A DNA stretch of 64,000 nucleotides from Natrarchaeobaculum aegyptiacum. GTDB lineage: Archaea; Halobacteriota; Halobacteria; Halobacteriales; Natrialbaceae. The DNA lies in the NCBI RefSeq assembly GCF_002156705.1, contig NZ_CP019893.1, positions 248,001 to 312,000 on the forward strand, given 5' to 3'. A program made the position numbers and the translations under genes. Positions 50,638 through 59,888 of this stretch are shown here, piece by piece; the first letter of the stretch is position 1, and each line of letters begins with the position of its first letter. The notes beneath the pieces were generated by a model, which was not told where the DNA came from, made no database searches, and saw only the letters and a program-made list of their open reading frames with translations.

Positions 50638-51633
50638 ATCACCCGTCAGCGCCTCGCTCGCTGGCGAGAACTCGAGGGGGGTCCCACGTCCCTCCTCCGT
50701 GGCCCGTTCGTAGAGCATGTACGCGGCAGCGACTGTCTCGATCCCAGTGCCCCCGCTGTCGAAGACGGTGATCTCGTCGTCGCGCGTGCGACCGGGCACG
50801 TCGCCCACGACGATTTCGCCGAGTTCGGCGTGGACGTCGTCTTCGGTGACGACGCCGGCCTCGAGCGCCCCGAGGAACTCCCCCGAGTCGAACGTCGCGC
50901 GCTCGCGGAGGTCCGGGACGTAGGTGCCGCGTTCGATGGTTCGCGCGTCGAGTTCACGGGCGTCAGTCGAGTACTGGCCCATCGCCGTCACGTGCGTTCC
51001 CGGCTCGAGGTCGTCGCCGTCGAACACCGGCTCGCTGGCGCGCGTGGCCGTGATCACGACGTCTGCTCCCGTTATGGCGGCCACACTGGAGCCGACCGCC
51101 TCGACGTCGGCCGCGAGCGCGTCCTCGAAGTCGGCCGCAAATTCCTCGCGATTCTCCGGTGTCGGTGAGTAGACGCGGACGGACTCGAGGTCCCGGACGG
51201 TGGCCGTCGCCCGGAGTTGACCGCGGGCCTGGGCGCCGCTGCCGATCACCGCGACGGTGTCGGCGTCCGCGCGTGCGAGTTCGTCGACGGCGACAGCGCC
51301 GGCAGCGCCGGTCTTGTGGGGGTTCATGCTCGCGCCGTCGAGGATGGCGAGCAGTCGACCGCTCTCGGCGTCGAACAGCGGCGTCACGAACCAGGCGTCG
51401 CTGTCCCCGAATCCGGCGGCGTACATGTACCCACCCATCGCACCGGTGTCGGGGAGGATTGCCGCGTAGCTCGTGAGCATTCCCGGCGGCTCCTCGCGGA
51501 AGAATTTCGACCGCGGCTGGGCAGGGGCACCCGAACCCCGCTGGCGATACCCGTCGCGGACGGCGTCGACGTAGTCGACAGGCGTTGCGAGGTCGGCGAC
51601 GTCGGCGCTCGAGAGTGACAGGACGTCGGTCAT
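50638..51633 (-). CDS. Ornithine cyclodeaminase / mu-crystallin family protein
   Basis: The protein of about 331 aa (stop complement at the 3' end near 50635) is a Rossmann-fold NAD(P)-dependent enzyme: GRLLAILDGASMNPHKTGAAGAVA (about 88-111, partly quoted) with the conserved substrate-binding Lys, dinucleotide loop VIGSGAQARGQL (about 129-140) and the ITGADVVITATRASEPVF segment. Family members include ornithine cyclodeaminase, alanine dehydrogenase (archaeal type) and ketimine reductases. Neighbours do not fix the substrate. Confidence 0.85.
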
Positions 51634-51738
51634 ACGTGATGCTAGCCCACCACGCAGGTAAAACGCCCGCTGGCAGCAATCGGGGCGGCGAAAACCGTCG
51701 AACGAAACGAAAACCGCAGAACGGGTGAGTGACTGGAG

Positions 51739-51954
51739 TTAGTCCGCGTTCATCGGTGGTCGAGCCGACTGGGTGTCGTCGCCGACCTCGGCCGGCGCGT
51801 TGACGAACATCGCGTGGCCGATGATCGCCATCGCGACGAGCGCACCGATGGGTACCGCTGCGGTCAACGAGATGCCGACCAGCGCGAGGGCAGCGGTTAC
51901 TCCCAGCAATGCGACGGGAATGAGGCCAAGAACGATGTCGTAGTACCCAGTCAT
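51739..51954 (-). CDS. Small two-helix membrane protein
   Basis: The 71-aa protein has two hydrophobic helices (about 7-28 and 32-51) and a hydrophilic tail containing PAEVGDDTQSARPPMNAD. A TATA-like CTTTTAAGTG on the minus strand (51981-51990) lies about 32 nt before the ATG. No function is recognised. Confidence 0.6.
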   Translation of the reverse strand: MTGYYDIVLGLIPVALLGVTAALALVGISLTAAVPIGALVAMAIIGHAMFVNAPAEVGDDTQSARPPMNAD

Positions 51955-51977
51955 AGTCAGTTTCTAGTACGTTTTTT

Positions 51978-51990
51978 GTCCACTTAAAAG
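51978..51990 (-). promoter_or_regulatory. TATA box for the small membrane protein gene
   Basis: The minus strand reads ACTTTTAAG around 51981-51990, about 32 nt before ATG 51954; a T6 run (51972-51977 on the plus strand) adjoins it. Confidence 0.45.
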
Positions 51991-51999
51991 TTTCCCCAT

Positions 52000-52289
52000 A
52001 ATTGGTCCATACTGAATCTCTCTGAGACACGTATTTGCCCTCGTGGCTTCACACAGGTTACCCATAAGTTATGAGAATTATACCGAATCTCGAGACGGTC
52101 AAACCCGGGCGCAGGGAGTCTCGGGCATTGATCTGTGACCGGTCGACAAATTCGTGATACTGATCCCGGATTTATATGCTGGTGGACGTGTGTTGGGTAT
52201 TAGCACGGTTGCTCGAGAGCGAGGGCAAGCCTGCGCTGGCGCTGGTACGCGCTCGAAATTCCTATCACCCCTCGGGGCAAGGGCAGCGT
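52000..52289. other. Upstream region of ilvD with long in-frame leader
   Basis: GATTTATATG (52168-52177) is the strongest TATA-like box, about 115 nt before the assigned ilvD ATG. A weaker AAATTCCTAT (52257-52266) sits at leaderless distance. The frame of ilvD is open back to an ATG at 52176, and this stretch would encode an unusually Leu/Val-rich 38-residue leader ([18 protein letters not shown] and on). Confidence 0.4.
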
Positions 52290-54014
52290 ATGAGCAGCGA
52301 CGAGCCGTTCGATTACGGCAAAGACGAGAGCCTCCAGAGCCACGAGGTGACACAGGGCGCAGAGAAAGCTCCTCACCGGGCGATGTTCCGGGCGATGGGT
52401 TTCGACGACGACGATCTTTCCTCGCCGATGATCGGGGTCGCGAACCCGGCCGCAGATATCACGCCGTGTAACGTCCATCTGGACGAGGTCGCCGAATCGG
52501 CACTCGAGGGCGTCGACGAAGCAGGCGGGATGCCGATCGAGTTCGGGACGATCACGATCTCCGACGCGATTTCGATGGGGACCGAGGGGATGAAAGCGTC
52601 GCTCATCTCTCGTGAAGTGATCGCAGACTCCGTCGAACTCGTCGCCTTCGGCGAGCGGATGGACGGCCTCGTCACGATCGGCGGCTGTGACAAGAACATG
52701 CCCGGGATGATGATGGCCGCTATTCGGACGGACCTCCCCTCTGTGTTTCTCTACGGCGGCTCGATCATGCCTGGCGAGCACGACGGTCGCGAGGTCACCA
52801 TCCAGAACGTCTTCGAGGGCGTCGGCGCCGTCGCCGACGGCGAGATGGCCCCCGAGGAACTCGACGAGATGGAGCGCCACGCCTGTCCGGGCGCGGGCTC
52901 CTGTGGCGGTATGTTCACCGCCAACACGATGTCTTCCATTTCGGAGGCACTCGGCTTCGCCCCGCTCGGCTCGGCCTCTCCACCCGCCGAAGCCGACGAC
53001 CGTTACGAGATCGCCCGCGAGAGTGGCGAACTCGCCGTCGATGCCGTCGAGCGCGGTTTCCGTCCCTCTGACTTTCTCTCTCGAGAATCCTTCGAAAACG
53101 CCATCGCGCTCCAGGTCGCCGTCGGCGGTTCGACCAACGCCGTGCTCCACCTGCTGGCGATGGCCGCCGAGGCCGGCGTCGACCTCGAGATCGAGGAGTT
53201 CAACGATATCAGCGCGCGCACGCCCAAGATCGCCGACCTCCAGCCCGGCGGCGAGAAGGTGATGAACGACCTCCACGAGATCGGCGGCGTCCCGGTCGTC
53301 CTCCGTGAACTGCTCGAGGCCGACCTCCTCCACGGCGACGCACTCACCGTCACTGGCGAGACGATGGCCGAGGCCATCGAGCGGGTCGACCCGCCACGCG
53401 TCTCGGATATCGATGCCGAGTTCCTGCACAGCGTCGACGAGCCGATCCACGAGCGCGGTGCTATCCGCATCCTGACCGGCAACCTTGCCCCCGAGGGTGC
53501 GGTGATCAAGATCACCGGCGACGACCACCTCCGTCACGAGGGCCCGGTCCGTATCTTCGAGGACGAAGAGAGCGCGATGGCCTACGTTCAGGATGGAAAC
53601 GTCGAGACGGGCGACGTCATCGGCATCCGCAACGAGGGTCCACGTGGAGGCCCCGGAATGCGCGAGATGCTCGGGGTCACCTCCGCAGTCGCCGGCCAGG
53701 GCCACGCCGAAGACGTCGCGCTCTTTACCGACGGCCGATTCTCCGGGGCAACCCGGGGATTCTCGATCGGCCACGTCGCCCCCGAGGCCTACGTCGGCGG
53801 CCCGATCGCCGCCCTCGAGGACGGCGACACCGTGACGATCGACATCGACGAACTCGAACTCTCGGTCGACCTCACCGACGACGAGATCGAAGAACGGCTC
53901 GCCGATCACGATCCCGAACCCACCTACGACGCCGGCGTCCTGGCGAAGTACGGACAGGCGTTCGACTCGGCGTCCAACGGCGCGGTGACGAACCCGGCGG
54001 CCAAGCAGGACTAG
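52290..54014 (+). CDS. ilvD: Dihydroxy-acid dehydratase
   Basis: The 574-aa iron-sulphur dehydratase makes 2-ketoisovalerate and 3-methyl-2-oxopentanoate in valine/isoleucine synthesis. Cluster cysteines lie in [11 protein letters not shown] (about 131-141) and [18 protein letters not shown] (about 200-217), and the C terminus has [20 protein letters not shown] start at ATG 52290 ([20 protein letters not shown]), which matches the family N terminus. An in-frame ATG 38 codons upstream would add a non-conserved leader. Confidence 0.95.
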   Translation: MSSDEPFDYGKDESLQSHEVTQGAEKAPHRAMFRAMGFDDDDLSSPMIGVANPAADITPCNVHLDEVAESALEGVDEAGGMPIEFGTITISDAISMGTEGMKASLISREVIADSVELVAFGERMDGLVTIGGCDKNMPGMMMAAIRTDLPSVFLYGGSIMPGEHDGREVTIQNVFEGVGAVADGEMAPEELDEMERHACPGAGSCGGMFTANTMSSISEALGFAPLGSASPPAEADDRYEIARESGELAVDAVERGFRPSDFLSRESFENAIALQVAVGGSTNAVLHLLAMAAEAGVDLEIEEFNDISARTPKIADLQPGGEKVMNDLHEIGGVPVVLRELLEADLLHGDALTVTGETMAEAIERVDPPRVSDIDAEFLHSVDEPIHERGAIRILTGNLAPEGAVIKITGDDHLRHEGPVRIFEDEESAMAYVQDGNVETGDVIGIRNEGPRGGPGMREMLGVTSAVAGQGHAEDVALFTDGRFSGATRGFSIGHVAPEAYVGGPIAALEDGDTVTIDIDELELSVDLTDDEIEERLADHDPEPTYDAGVLAKYGQAFDSASNGAVTNPAAKQD

Positions 54015-54083
54015 CAGCTGCACCAGATCCCTTACGATTTCCTGCATCGGCTTTTCTACTGGCTCCCACCGAGTACCGTCAGG

Positions 54084-54245
54084 ATGCATCGATACTGTCT
54101 CGAGTGTGAGTGGGAGCTTTCGACTGCCGACGGGTACTCGGAACGAGAGGTCTCAGAGCGGGCGATCGAGCACTTCGTGGAAACCGGTCACGACGTCGAT
54201 ACGCTTCGCCCGCCGCCACCTCTCGGCATCCGACTGGAGAACTGA
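54084..54245 (+). CDS. 53-aa zinc-finger microprotein
   Basis: The short frame from ATG 54084 encodes CLEC at residues 5-8 and His residues in ERAIEHFVETGHDV (about 26-39), a Cys2-His2-like arrangement that could hold zinc. Codon use is strongly haloarchaeal, and a Pro-rich tail follows (RPPPPLGIRLEN). Similar small zinc-finger proteins are frequent in haloarchaea. It lies 69 bp after ilvD and could share its transcript. Confidence 0.6.
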   Translation: MHRYCLECEWELSTADGYSEREVSERAIEHFVETGHDVDTLRPPPPLGIRLEN

Positions 54246-54309
54246 CGGCTAGCCGCGATCCGTCGATACCGTCACAGAACGAAAGTCAACCGCAGACTCG
54301 AGTCAGTCG

Positions 54310-55674
54310 TTAGAACGGCGGCGAGTTGGGAATCTCGCTGTCGAAGTCGCCTCTGGGGACGACACCGATACCGTGGAAGTCGGGAATGTGCGTGTCTTCG
54401 TCGTCGATGTCCGCCTCGGAGTAGTCGTCGATCGGATCCGGTTCGACGACGTCGACGATTTCGCGGTCCTCGACGGAGAGGACGGAGAAGCCGGGCGTGA
54501 CGCCAGTCGCAGCGTGTGGGTCGCCAGACTGCGGGTCGGGACCACGCAGCGTGACGAACATGTACTCGCCGTCCGGCGAGGTCCACATGATGTCGGGAGC
54601 GTCTCGCTCGTCTGGGTCGTCACTCTGGTCTGGGCCGTAGGCGTCGATCTCTGCGACGACCTCGTCAGTCTCGGGATCGACGATGACGCCGTCGTTGGTC
54701 TCACGGTTGAGTACCCACAGTTCCTCGCCATCGGGAGTGAACCAGAAGCCGTGGGCGTCGATGCCCTCGGTGCTCTCGCCGTCGACGAGTACCTCGTCTG
54801 CGGCAGTGTCGTAGACGTAGTAGTCGCCGACGCCCTCTTCGCCCTCGTCGGGGTCGGACGGGAGCCCGGCCGTGAGGTAGAACTTGTCCTCGGTCGGGTG
54901 AGGCATCGTGCCACAGTTGGTCGGGAGTTCGTCGCCGGAGTACGCACGGTCGACGGTGAACTCGTCGTGGTCGACGATCACGAGCGCGCCGTCGTGGTAG
55001 CTCGGACCGAGCGTGTGCAGCGAACGGCCCTGTGAGTCGTACTGGTGGCAGATCGGTGACCCGGACTCGATACCTGCCTCGACGACGGTCTCGTCTGCGA
55101 GCACCTCGATGTAGTCGACCTCCTCGAACTCCTCGTTCTCGAGGTCGGCGTCGAGTCGGACGATCTTCCCGTCGCCGATGACGTCGACGTGGATGTACTC
55201 GTCGTCGGGAGAGAACGCGGCCATGTGCGAGCCGGGGCCGGTCTCGATGTTGCCGACGAGTTCGTAGTCTTCGGTCCGGAAGACGAGCGTACGTGCACCG
55301 CCCGTGCAGGCGATGGCGGCGTACTCGTAGTCCGAACTGTAATCGATCATGTGTGGGGTGACGCCCTCGTCCGGAACGCCGTCGAGTTCGTTCACGTCGA
55401 TCTCTGCGAGGTGCTCGAACTCGTCGTCACCCTCACCGGGCTCGTAGATGTGAACGTTGTCTCGACCCTGATCGAGCGCCCAGATCTCGTACTGGGACGG
55501 CTCGGGTTCGGTCTCGTCGGGGTCGTCGTCGACGTCGTCTGTGCCGTCGTCCTGATCGTCCGTTCCCGGATCGGGATCTGGATCTTCCTCACCACCAGCA
55601 CAGCCGGCGATCGCGATGGCCCCAGCTGTTACACCTCCCGCAAGGAACGTCCGTCGGGTTGGATCCGTCTGCAT
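54310..55674 (-). CDS. Tat-exported beta-propeller lipoprotein (YVTN/WD40-like)
   Basis: The 454-aa protein starts MQTDPTRRTFLAGG with a twin-arginine signal and lipobox AIAGC (Cys about 25), followed by a 45-residue Asp/Glu/Gly linker. The rest forms seven-bladed-propeller-like repeats with GSHMAAFSPDDEYIHVDVIGDG (about 150-171, partly quoted) and PDGEELWVLNRETNDGVIVDPETDEVVAEI. It is therefore an extracellular surface protein, perhaps binding a partner or cofactor. No catalytic motif is visible. The start MQTDP (55674) suits the signal peptide and the TATA box at 55700-55710. Confidence 0.78.
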   Translation of the reverse strand: MQTDPTRRTFLAGGVTAGAIAIAGCAGGEEDPDPDPGTDDQDDGTDDVDDDPDETEPEPSQYEIWALDQGRDNVHIYEPGEGDDEFEHLAEIDVNELDGVPDEGVTPHMIDYSSDYEYAAIACTGGARTLVFRTEDYELVGNIETGPGSHMAAFSPDDEYIHVDVIGDGKIVRLDADLENEEFEEVDYIEVLADETVVEAGIESGSPICHQYDSQGRSLHTLGPSYHDGALVIVDHDEFTVDRAYSGDELPTNCGTMPHPTEDKFYLTAGLPSDPDEGEEGVGDYYVYDTAADEVLVDGESTEGIDAHGFWFTPDGEELWVLNRETNDGVIVDPETDEVVAEIDAYGPDQSDDPDERDAPDIMWTSPDGEYMFVTLRGPDPQSGDPHAATGVTPGFSVLSVEDREIVDVVEPDPIDDYSEADIDDEDTHIPDFHGIGVVPRGDFDSEIPNSPPF

Positions 55675-55698
55675 ACCGAATGGGTCCGTACTACGCAC

Positions 55699-55711
55699 TC
55701 AAAAGTTTGCG
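55699..55711 (-). promoter_or_regulatory. TATA-like box for the lipoprotein gene
   Basis: The minus strand reads CAAACTTTTGAG (55698-55709), about 30 nt before ATG 55674. Confidence 0.45.
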
Positions 55712-56053
55712 GGTTTCAGGCCGTCTCGCTGGCAAATTTCGGGTTTTAGGGTAGTTAGGGGCAAGCGTTGCCAGTGGTTTTCGAGAATCGAACCAGCTAT
55801 CGGTGATGTGACCGTTCTGCTCCCATCACGACCCCATCACCATCACAGATAGGTGCAATATTCTCCGATTTCTACGTCCCAATCTGCGCCACCTATCATA
55901 ATAACTACCTTTGGTGGGCGAAACCGGCCCGAGTCCGCGTCTCCCAGACGGTACTGTTCGGTTCGATGGCTGGAGGCCGGATCGGCTTCTGGGTGGCAGT
56001 GCGCCCCTGAAAACGACATCGAATCCCGTCGTCCGTACCGTCGGGAAGCTGAC
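55712..56053. other. Intergenic region with long-range inverted repeat
   Basis: No gene is visible in this gap of about 340 bp. GATAGGTG (55848-55855) and CACCTATC (55890-55897) form a perfect 8-bp inverted repeat 34 bp apart, preceded by three CATCAC copies (55825-55846) and followed by AT-rich sequence. Confidence 0.4.
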
Positions 56054-56494
56054 TCACCCGCGCCGCTCGAGGATGCGATCGACGATGTGTCTGGTCGAGA
56101 GCAACTCGTCCGTTGCGGCGGGTTCGCGGCCGCTCGCGCGTCTGACTTCGCAGTCGATTCCGCGGGCCTCGAGTTCGGCCGCGATGGCCTCGTCGTCGTG
56201 GTGCTGGTCGTGGCCGAGCGCGATAACGTCCGGATCGATCTCCTCGATCGGCGCGAAGATGTCGGTCTCGTGGCCGACGACCGCCTCGTCGACGGCCTCG
56301 AGTGCGGCGACGACGTCCCGGCGCTGGGTCGCCGGACAGATCGGTTTCTCCTTGTGGTCGACGTTCGATCGGCGCGCGACGATCACGACCAGTTCGTCGC
56401 CCATCGCGGCTGCCTCCTCGAGGTAGTGGACGTGGCCCGGGTGGAGGATGTCGAAGGTTCCCTGTGCGATGACCGTCCGCGTCACGGCGACCAC
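56054..56494 (-). CDS. ribL: FAD synthase RibL (archaeal adenylyltransferase)
   Basis: The protein of about 146 aa transfers AMP to FMN to make FAD. It has the nucleotidyltransferase motif [18 protein letters not shown] (about 12-29) and the later segment [21 protein letters not shown] (about 92-112, partly quoted). Length fits archaeal RibL rather than the larger bacterial RibF. It starts at GTG 56494 or, more likely, at GTG 56485 ([11 protein letters not shown]), which overlaps the stop of the 38-aa frame upstream as GTGA. Confidence 0.88.
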   Translation of the reverse strand: MVAVTRTVIAQGTFDILHPGHVHYLEEAAAMGDELVVIVARRSNVDHKEKPICPATQRRDVVAALEAVDEAVVGHETDIFAPIEEIDPDVIALGHDQHHDDEAIAAELEARGIDCEVRRASGREPAATDELLSTRHIVDRILERRG

Positions 56495-56598
56495 CTCGCC
56501 AGTTCCGGCGTAGCGTCGAACGTGGGTCGATGCTCGAGCTGGTTGTCGGCGTCGGTTCCGTCCGGTCGTCGCCTGCGCTGGGTCACTCCTTTCGTCAT
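56482..56598 (-). CDS. 38-aa microprotein between JAMM protease and ribL
   Basis: A 38-codon frame ([20 protein letters not shown] then [18 protein letters not shown]) begins with an ATG overlapping the JAMM-gene stop (ATGA, 56595-56598) and ends with TGA overlapping a GTG start of ribL (56482-56485). The double coupling and lack of slack argue for a translated gene. The Arg4 patch and acidic middle suggest a flexible protein. No homologue is recognised. Confidence 0.5.
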   Translation of the reverse strand: MTKGVTQRRRRPDGTDADNQLEHRPTFDATPELARWSP

Positions 56599-57092
56599 CT
56601 GCCTAACTCCTCGTCGATGTCCTCCTGGGTGAAATCGAAGAACTCCTCGGTATCCGGAAGCTCGACGTCGAGGACGTTCAGGTTCGTCGGTTTACCTTCC
56701 GAATCGAACGCTCGCCAGTCGCGTCGACGGTAGGGCGCCCCGATGATGATGTGGACGCTGCCCCTGCCGAACGTGCCGAGGTCCGCGCTGCTTGGCTCGA
56801 TCACGCCGTTCGGATGGGAGTGAACGCTGCCGAGGGCGTTGACGTCGTTCGGAATCTGGCTCGTCCGCACGGTCGCGCTGACGCTGTTGACCTCCGTTCC
56901 GGGGACGACGAGCACGTCCGTGATGACGAGGCCGTCTTGCTCGAGCCCCAGTCGGCTCGCCTCGGTGCCCCGGAGAAATCCCATGTACTCGTTCGGGTGG
57001 GTCGCCTCCGAGGACTCCAGTGCGAACTCGAGGGTCTCCTCGGCGATGCCGAGGATCTCGTTCGAGCGAAACAGCGCGTCGAGCAGCCCCAT
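56595..57092 (-). CDS. JAMM/MPN+ metalloprotease (Mov34/PAD-1 family)
   Basis: The 165-aa protein has the full zinc-protease signature: Glu35 in PNEYMGFL, His91 and His93 in HSHP, and Asp104 after SS ([18 protein letters not shown]). Haloarchaeal JAMM proteins remove SAMP (ubiquitin-like) modifiers; a JAMM homologue next to ribL is a known haloarchaeal arrangement. The C-terminal tail is acidic. The start is ATG 57092 ([10 protein letters not shown]). Confidence 0.82.
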   Translation of the reverse strand: MGLLDALFRSNEILGIAEETLEFALESSEATHPNEYMGFLRGTEASRLGLEQDGLVITDVLVVPGTEVNSVSATVRTSQIPNDVNALGSVHSHPNGVIEPSSADLGTFGRGSVHIIIGAPYRRRDWRAFDSEGKPTNLNVLDVELPDTEEFFDFTQEDIDEELGR

Positions 57093-57300
57093 ACCACCTC
57101 GTCGGGGCTTGCGGTTGCTAAACGTTCCGATCAGGTCCAGCCATGGGCGTGGTTGGTCGACTCGGTCATCCTGCCCGAGACAGGGCTGGAGCGGTGCAGT
57201 TCGGCATCTGGGCGCGCTCGAGTCGTGTGGGGGCACGACGTGTGAGCGCGCGAACGCCTTGACAAGGGTTATACGCGGGGATCACCAAGCGGAAAGCAAG

Positions 57301-59217
57301 ATGACAGCTGAGTCTGCCGGAGATACCGGCACCGACGACGGGGATTCCGTCGTCTACGATCTCGACCCCGACTGCACCACAGACGATCTCGAGCGAGGAC
57401 AACCGTACCTCGCGGAGATCAACGGCATCGTCGACTACGGCGTCTTCGTCGACCTCTCGGATGACGTCTCCGGACTCGTCCACGAGTCCGTCCTCGAGGG
57501 CACCTTCCGGGTCGGCGACGAACTCGTCGTCGAACTCGAGGCGGTCCGTGATAACGGCGACCTCGCGTTCGAACCCGCCGAAATCGACGTCGACGACGAG
57601 TACGACGTCGAATCGATCTCTCACGAGTACTCTCTGACCGGGACCAACCGACTGAAGTCCAACGTCGGCGACCAGATCCACCTCGAAGGCGAGGTCGTTC
57701 AGGTCAAACAGACCGCCGGCCCGACCATCTTCCACATCGCGGACGAACACGGCGTCGTCCCGTGTGCTGCCTTCGAGGAAGCCGGCGTTCGCGCGTACCC
57801 CGGAACCGACGTCGGCGACGTCGTCCGCGTCACCGGGACGCCCGAACACCGGGAGGAGACCCTCCAGATCGAGGTCGACGGGCTCTCGACGCTCGAAGGC
57901 GAGACCGCCGAGGAGGCGCGGGAACGTATCCAGCAGGCGATCGACGAGCGCGCCGAACCACACGACGTCGAGCCGCTGATCGACTGGCCCGCATTCGAGA
58001 AGCTCCGACCCAGCCTGCGCGAGGTCGCCAAACTGCTCCGTCGGACCGTCCTCGAGGGCCGCCCCATCCGGGTGCGCCACCACGCCGACGGCGACGGCAT
58101 GTGCGCCGCCGTTCCGGTCCAGATCGCCCTCGAGCGCTTCATCGAGGAGGTCCACGAGGACGACCACGCGCCCCGCCACCTCGTCCGTCGGCTCCCCGCG
58201 AAGGCACCGTTCTACGAGATGGAAGACGCCACCCGCGACCTCAACTTCGCACTCGAGGACCGGGAGAAACACGGCCAGCAGCTTCCCCTCCTGCTCATGC
58301 TCGACAACGGGTCGACCGAGGAGGACGTCCCTGCCTACGAGACGCTGGCCCACTACGACATCCCAATCGCGGTCGTCGACCACCACCACCCCGACCCCGA
58401 CGCCGTCGAGGACCTCCTCGACGCCCACGTCAACCCGTACCTCCACGACGAGGACTACCGCATCACGACGGGAATGCTCTGTGTCGAACTCGCGCGGATG
58501 ATCTACCCCGACCTCACCGACGAACTTCGGCACGTCCCCGCCGTCGCCGGCCTTTCGGACCGCTCGAAAGCCGACGCGATGGACGACTACCTCGAACTCG
58601 CCGCCGAGGAAGGGTTCGACGAGGAACGCCTGCAGGACGTCAGCGAGGCGCTCGACTACGCCGCCTTCTGGCTGCGCTACAACTCCGGCGACCAGCTAAT
58701 TCAGGAACTGCTCCGGATCGACGCCGATGACGACGAGCGCCACGAAGAACTCGTTGCTTTCCTCGCCGAGCGATCCCGTGAGGAAGTCGACGACCAGCTC
58801 GAGGCCGCGATGGCTCACCTGGAGCACGAGGACCTGGACAACGGCGCACACCTCTATCGGATCGACGTCGAGAACTACGCCCACCGATTCACCTACCCTG
58901 CACCGGGCAAAACGACCGGCGAGATCCACGACCGCAAGATCGAGGACACGGGCGACCCGGTCATCACGGTCGGCTACGGCCCCGACTTCGCCGTCCTCCG
59001 CAGTGACGGCGTCCGGCTGGACATCCCACGGATGGTCTCCGAACTCGAAGAAGAGATCCCCGGTGGCGGCGTCTCCGGCGGCGGTCACCTCGTCGTCGGC
59101 TCGATCAAGTTCGTCAAAGGAAAGCGCGAGGAGGTCATCGACGCCCTCGTCGAGAAGATGGCCGACGCCGAGATCGACGAGGCGCTCTCGAGTGCCGCGC
59201 CGATCGACGACGACTGA
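57301..59217 (+). CDS. DHH family phosphoesterase with N-terminal S1 and OB domains (RecJ-like)
   Basis: The 638-aa protein has an S1-like RNA/DNA-binding domain (about 34-90; LAEINGIVDYGVFVDLSDDVSGLVHESVL, partly quoted), a second OB fold (about 115-195), then DHH phosphoesterase motifs: DGDGMCAA (about 263-270), LLMLDNGS, VVDHHHPD (about 358-365) and the C-terminal DHHA1-like GGGVSGGGHLVVGSIKF (about 594-610). This is the archaeal RecJ/GAN-related architecture, implying a manganese-dependent exonuclease or oligonucleotidase. The start ATG 57301 follows AT-poor sequence; the frame further upstream overlaps the JAMM gene. Confidence 0.88.
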   Translation: MTAESAGDTGTDDGDSVVYDLDPDCTTDDLERGQPYLAEINGIVDYGVFVDLSDDVSGLVHESVLEGTFRVGDELVVELEAVRDNGDLAFEPAEIDVDDEYDVESISHEYSLTGTNRLKSNVGDQIHLEGEVVQVKQTAGPTIFHIADEHGVVPCAAFEEAGVRAYPGTDVGDVVRVTGTPEHREETLQIEVDGLSTLEGETAEEARERIQQAIDERAEPHDVEPLIDWPAFEKLRPSLREVAKLLRRTVLEGRPIRVRHHADGDGMCAAVPVQIALERFIEEVHEDDHAPRHLVRRLPAKAPFYEMEDATRDLNFALEDREKHGQQLPLLLMLDNGSTEEDVPAYETLAHYDIPIAVVDHHHPDPDAVEDLLDAHVNPYLHDEDYRITTGMLCVELARMIYPDLTDELRHVPAVAGLSDRSKADAMDDYLELAAEEGFDEERLQDVSEALDYAAFWLRYNSGDQLIQELLRIDADDDERHEELVAFLAERSREEVDDQLEAAMAHLEHEDLDNGAHLYRIDVENYAHRFTYPAPGKTTGEIHDRKIEDTGDPVITVGYGPDFAVLRSDGVRLDIPRMVSELEEEIPGGGVSGGGHLVVGSIKFVKGKREEVIDALVEKMADAEIDEALSSAAPIDDD

Positions 59218-59261
59218 TCGCCGACGGTCGTTCCGTCGAAAAATTGTTTTCTGTTGACTGC

Positions 59262-59390
59262 TCAGTCGGCACCGTGACGCGGCGTATGGCCACAGCCCGG
59301 ACACTCGAGTGAGCCGTGGCGGACGGTCAGCGTCTGTTCGCAGGCTGGACAGCGGTACTGAAGGTCGGTCGAAGACTGACTGATTGCCAT
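59262..59390 (-). CDS. 42-aa zinc-ribbon microprotein
   Basis: The short frame from ATG 59390 encodes two knuckles, CPAC (14-17) and CPGC (30-33), and a His pair near the end (CGHTPRHGAD), a complete rubredoxin-type zinc ribbon in 42 residues. A TATA-like CTTATTG on the minus strand lies about 30 nt before the ATG. Codon use is haloarchaeal. Its function is unknown. Confidence 0.65.
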   Translation of the reverse strand: MAISQSSTDLQYRCPACEQTLTVRHGSLECPGCGHTPRHGAD

Positions 59391-59495
59391 ATCGAGACGA
59401 ATCCGCTCGAGTGCAATAAGCGGCCCTATAATATAGACTCGATTATATATGTGCGCTAGAATCCCTATTAATTCGGACGGGCGCTGGCCGACCAG

Positions 59496-59819
59496 TCAGA
59501 ACTGGTACCGGCGTTCGTCGTCCATCGACGGGTACTGGTTCGCGCCCGTCATCTCGTCGTAGGTCATCCCCGACAGGTACTCGTCGTAGGTGACGTCGAA
59601 GCCCGACCGCAGGTGGAAATCGAGCGTTCCCGTCTCGACGTTCGCCTGGAAGAGCGTGTGGACCGCGCGCCTGACGAGTTCGTCGGTCGACTCCGGCTCG
59701 AGTGCGCTCTCGAGCAACGCGAGTTCGTTCCTGGTCTGTCTGTCGAGCGAGACGGCGAGTTCGTCGTCGAACGCCCTGTAGGCGGTTTCGATCTCGTCGG
59801 TCAACTCCTCGAGGCTCAT
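59496..59819 (-). CDS. Small helical protein, function unknown
   Basis: The 107-aa protein (MSLEELTDEIETAYRAFDDE onward) is helical in its first 70 residues (DRQTRNELALLESALEPES, DELVRRAVHTLFQ) and ends with YDEYLSGMTYDEMTG and a charged tail. No motif or family is recognised. It starts at ATG 59819 or four codons upstream. AT-rich sequence (59430-59460) lies just downstream. Confidence 0.55.
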   Translation of the reverse strand: MSLEELTDEIETAYRAFDDELAVSLDRQTRNELALLESALEPESTDELVRRAVHTLFQANVETGTLDFHLRSGFDVTYDEYLSGMTYDEMTGANQYPSMDDERRYQF

Positions 59820-59888
59820 GGCTTCCAGCAAGGGGGCCGACCGGTTAGGCCTTTCGCGGTGAGTCCGTCGCCGTGGTCCGGTTCGAGC

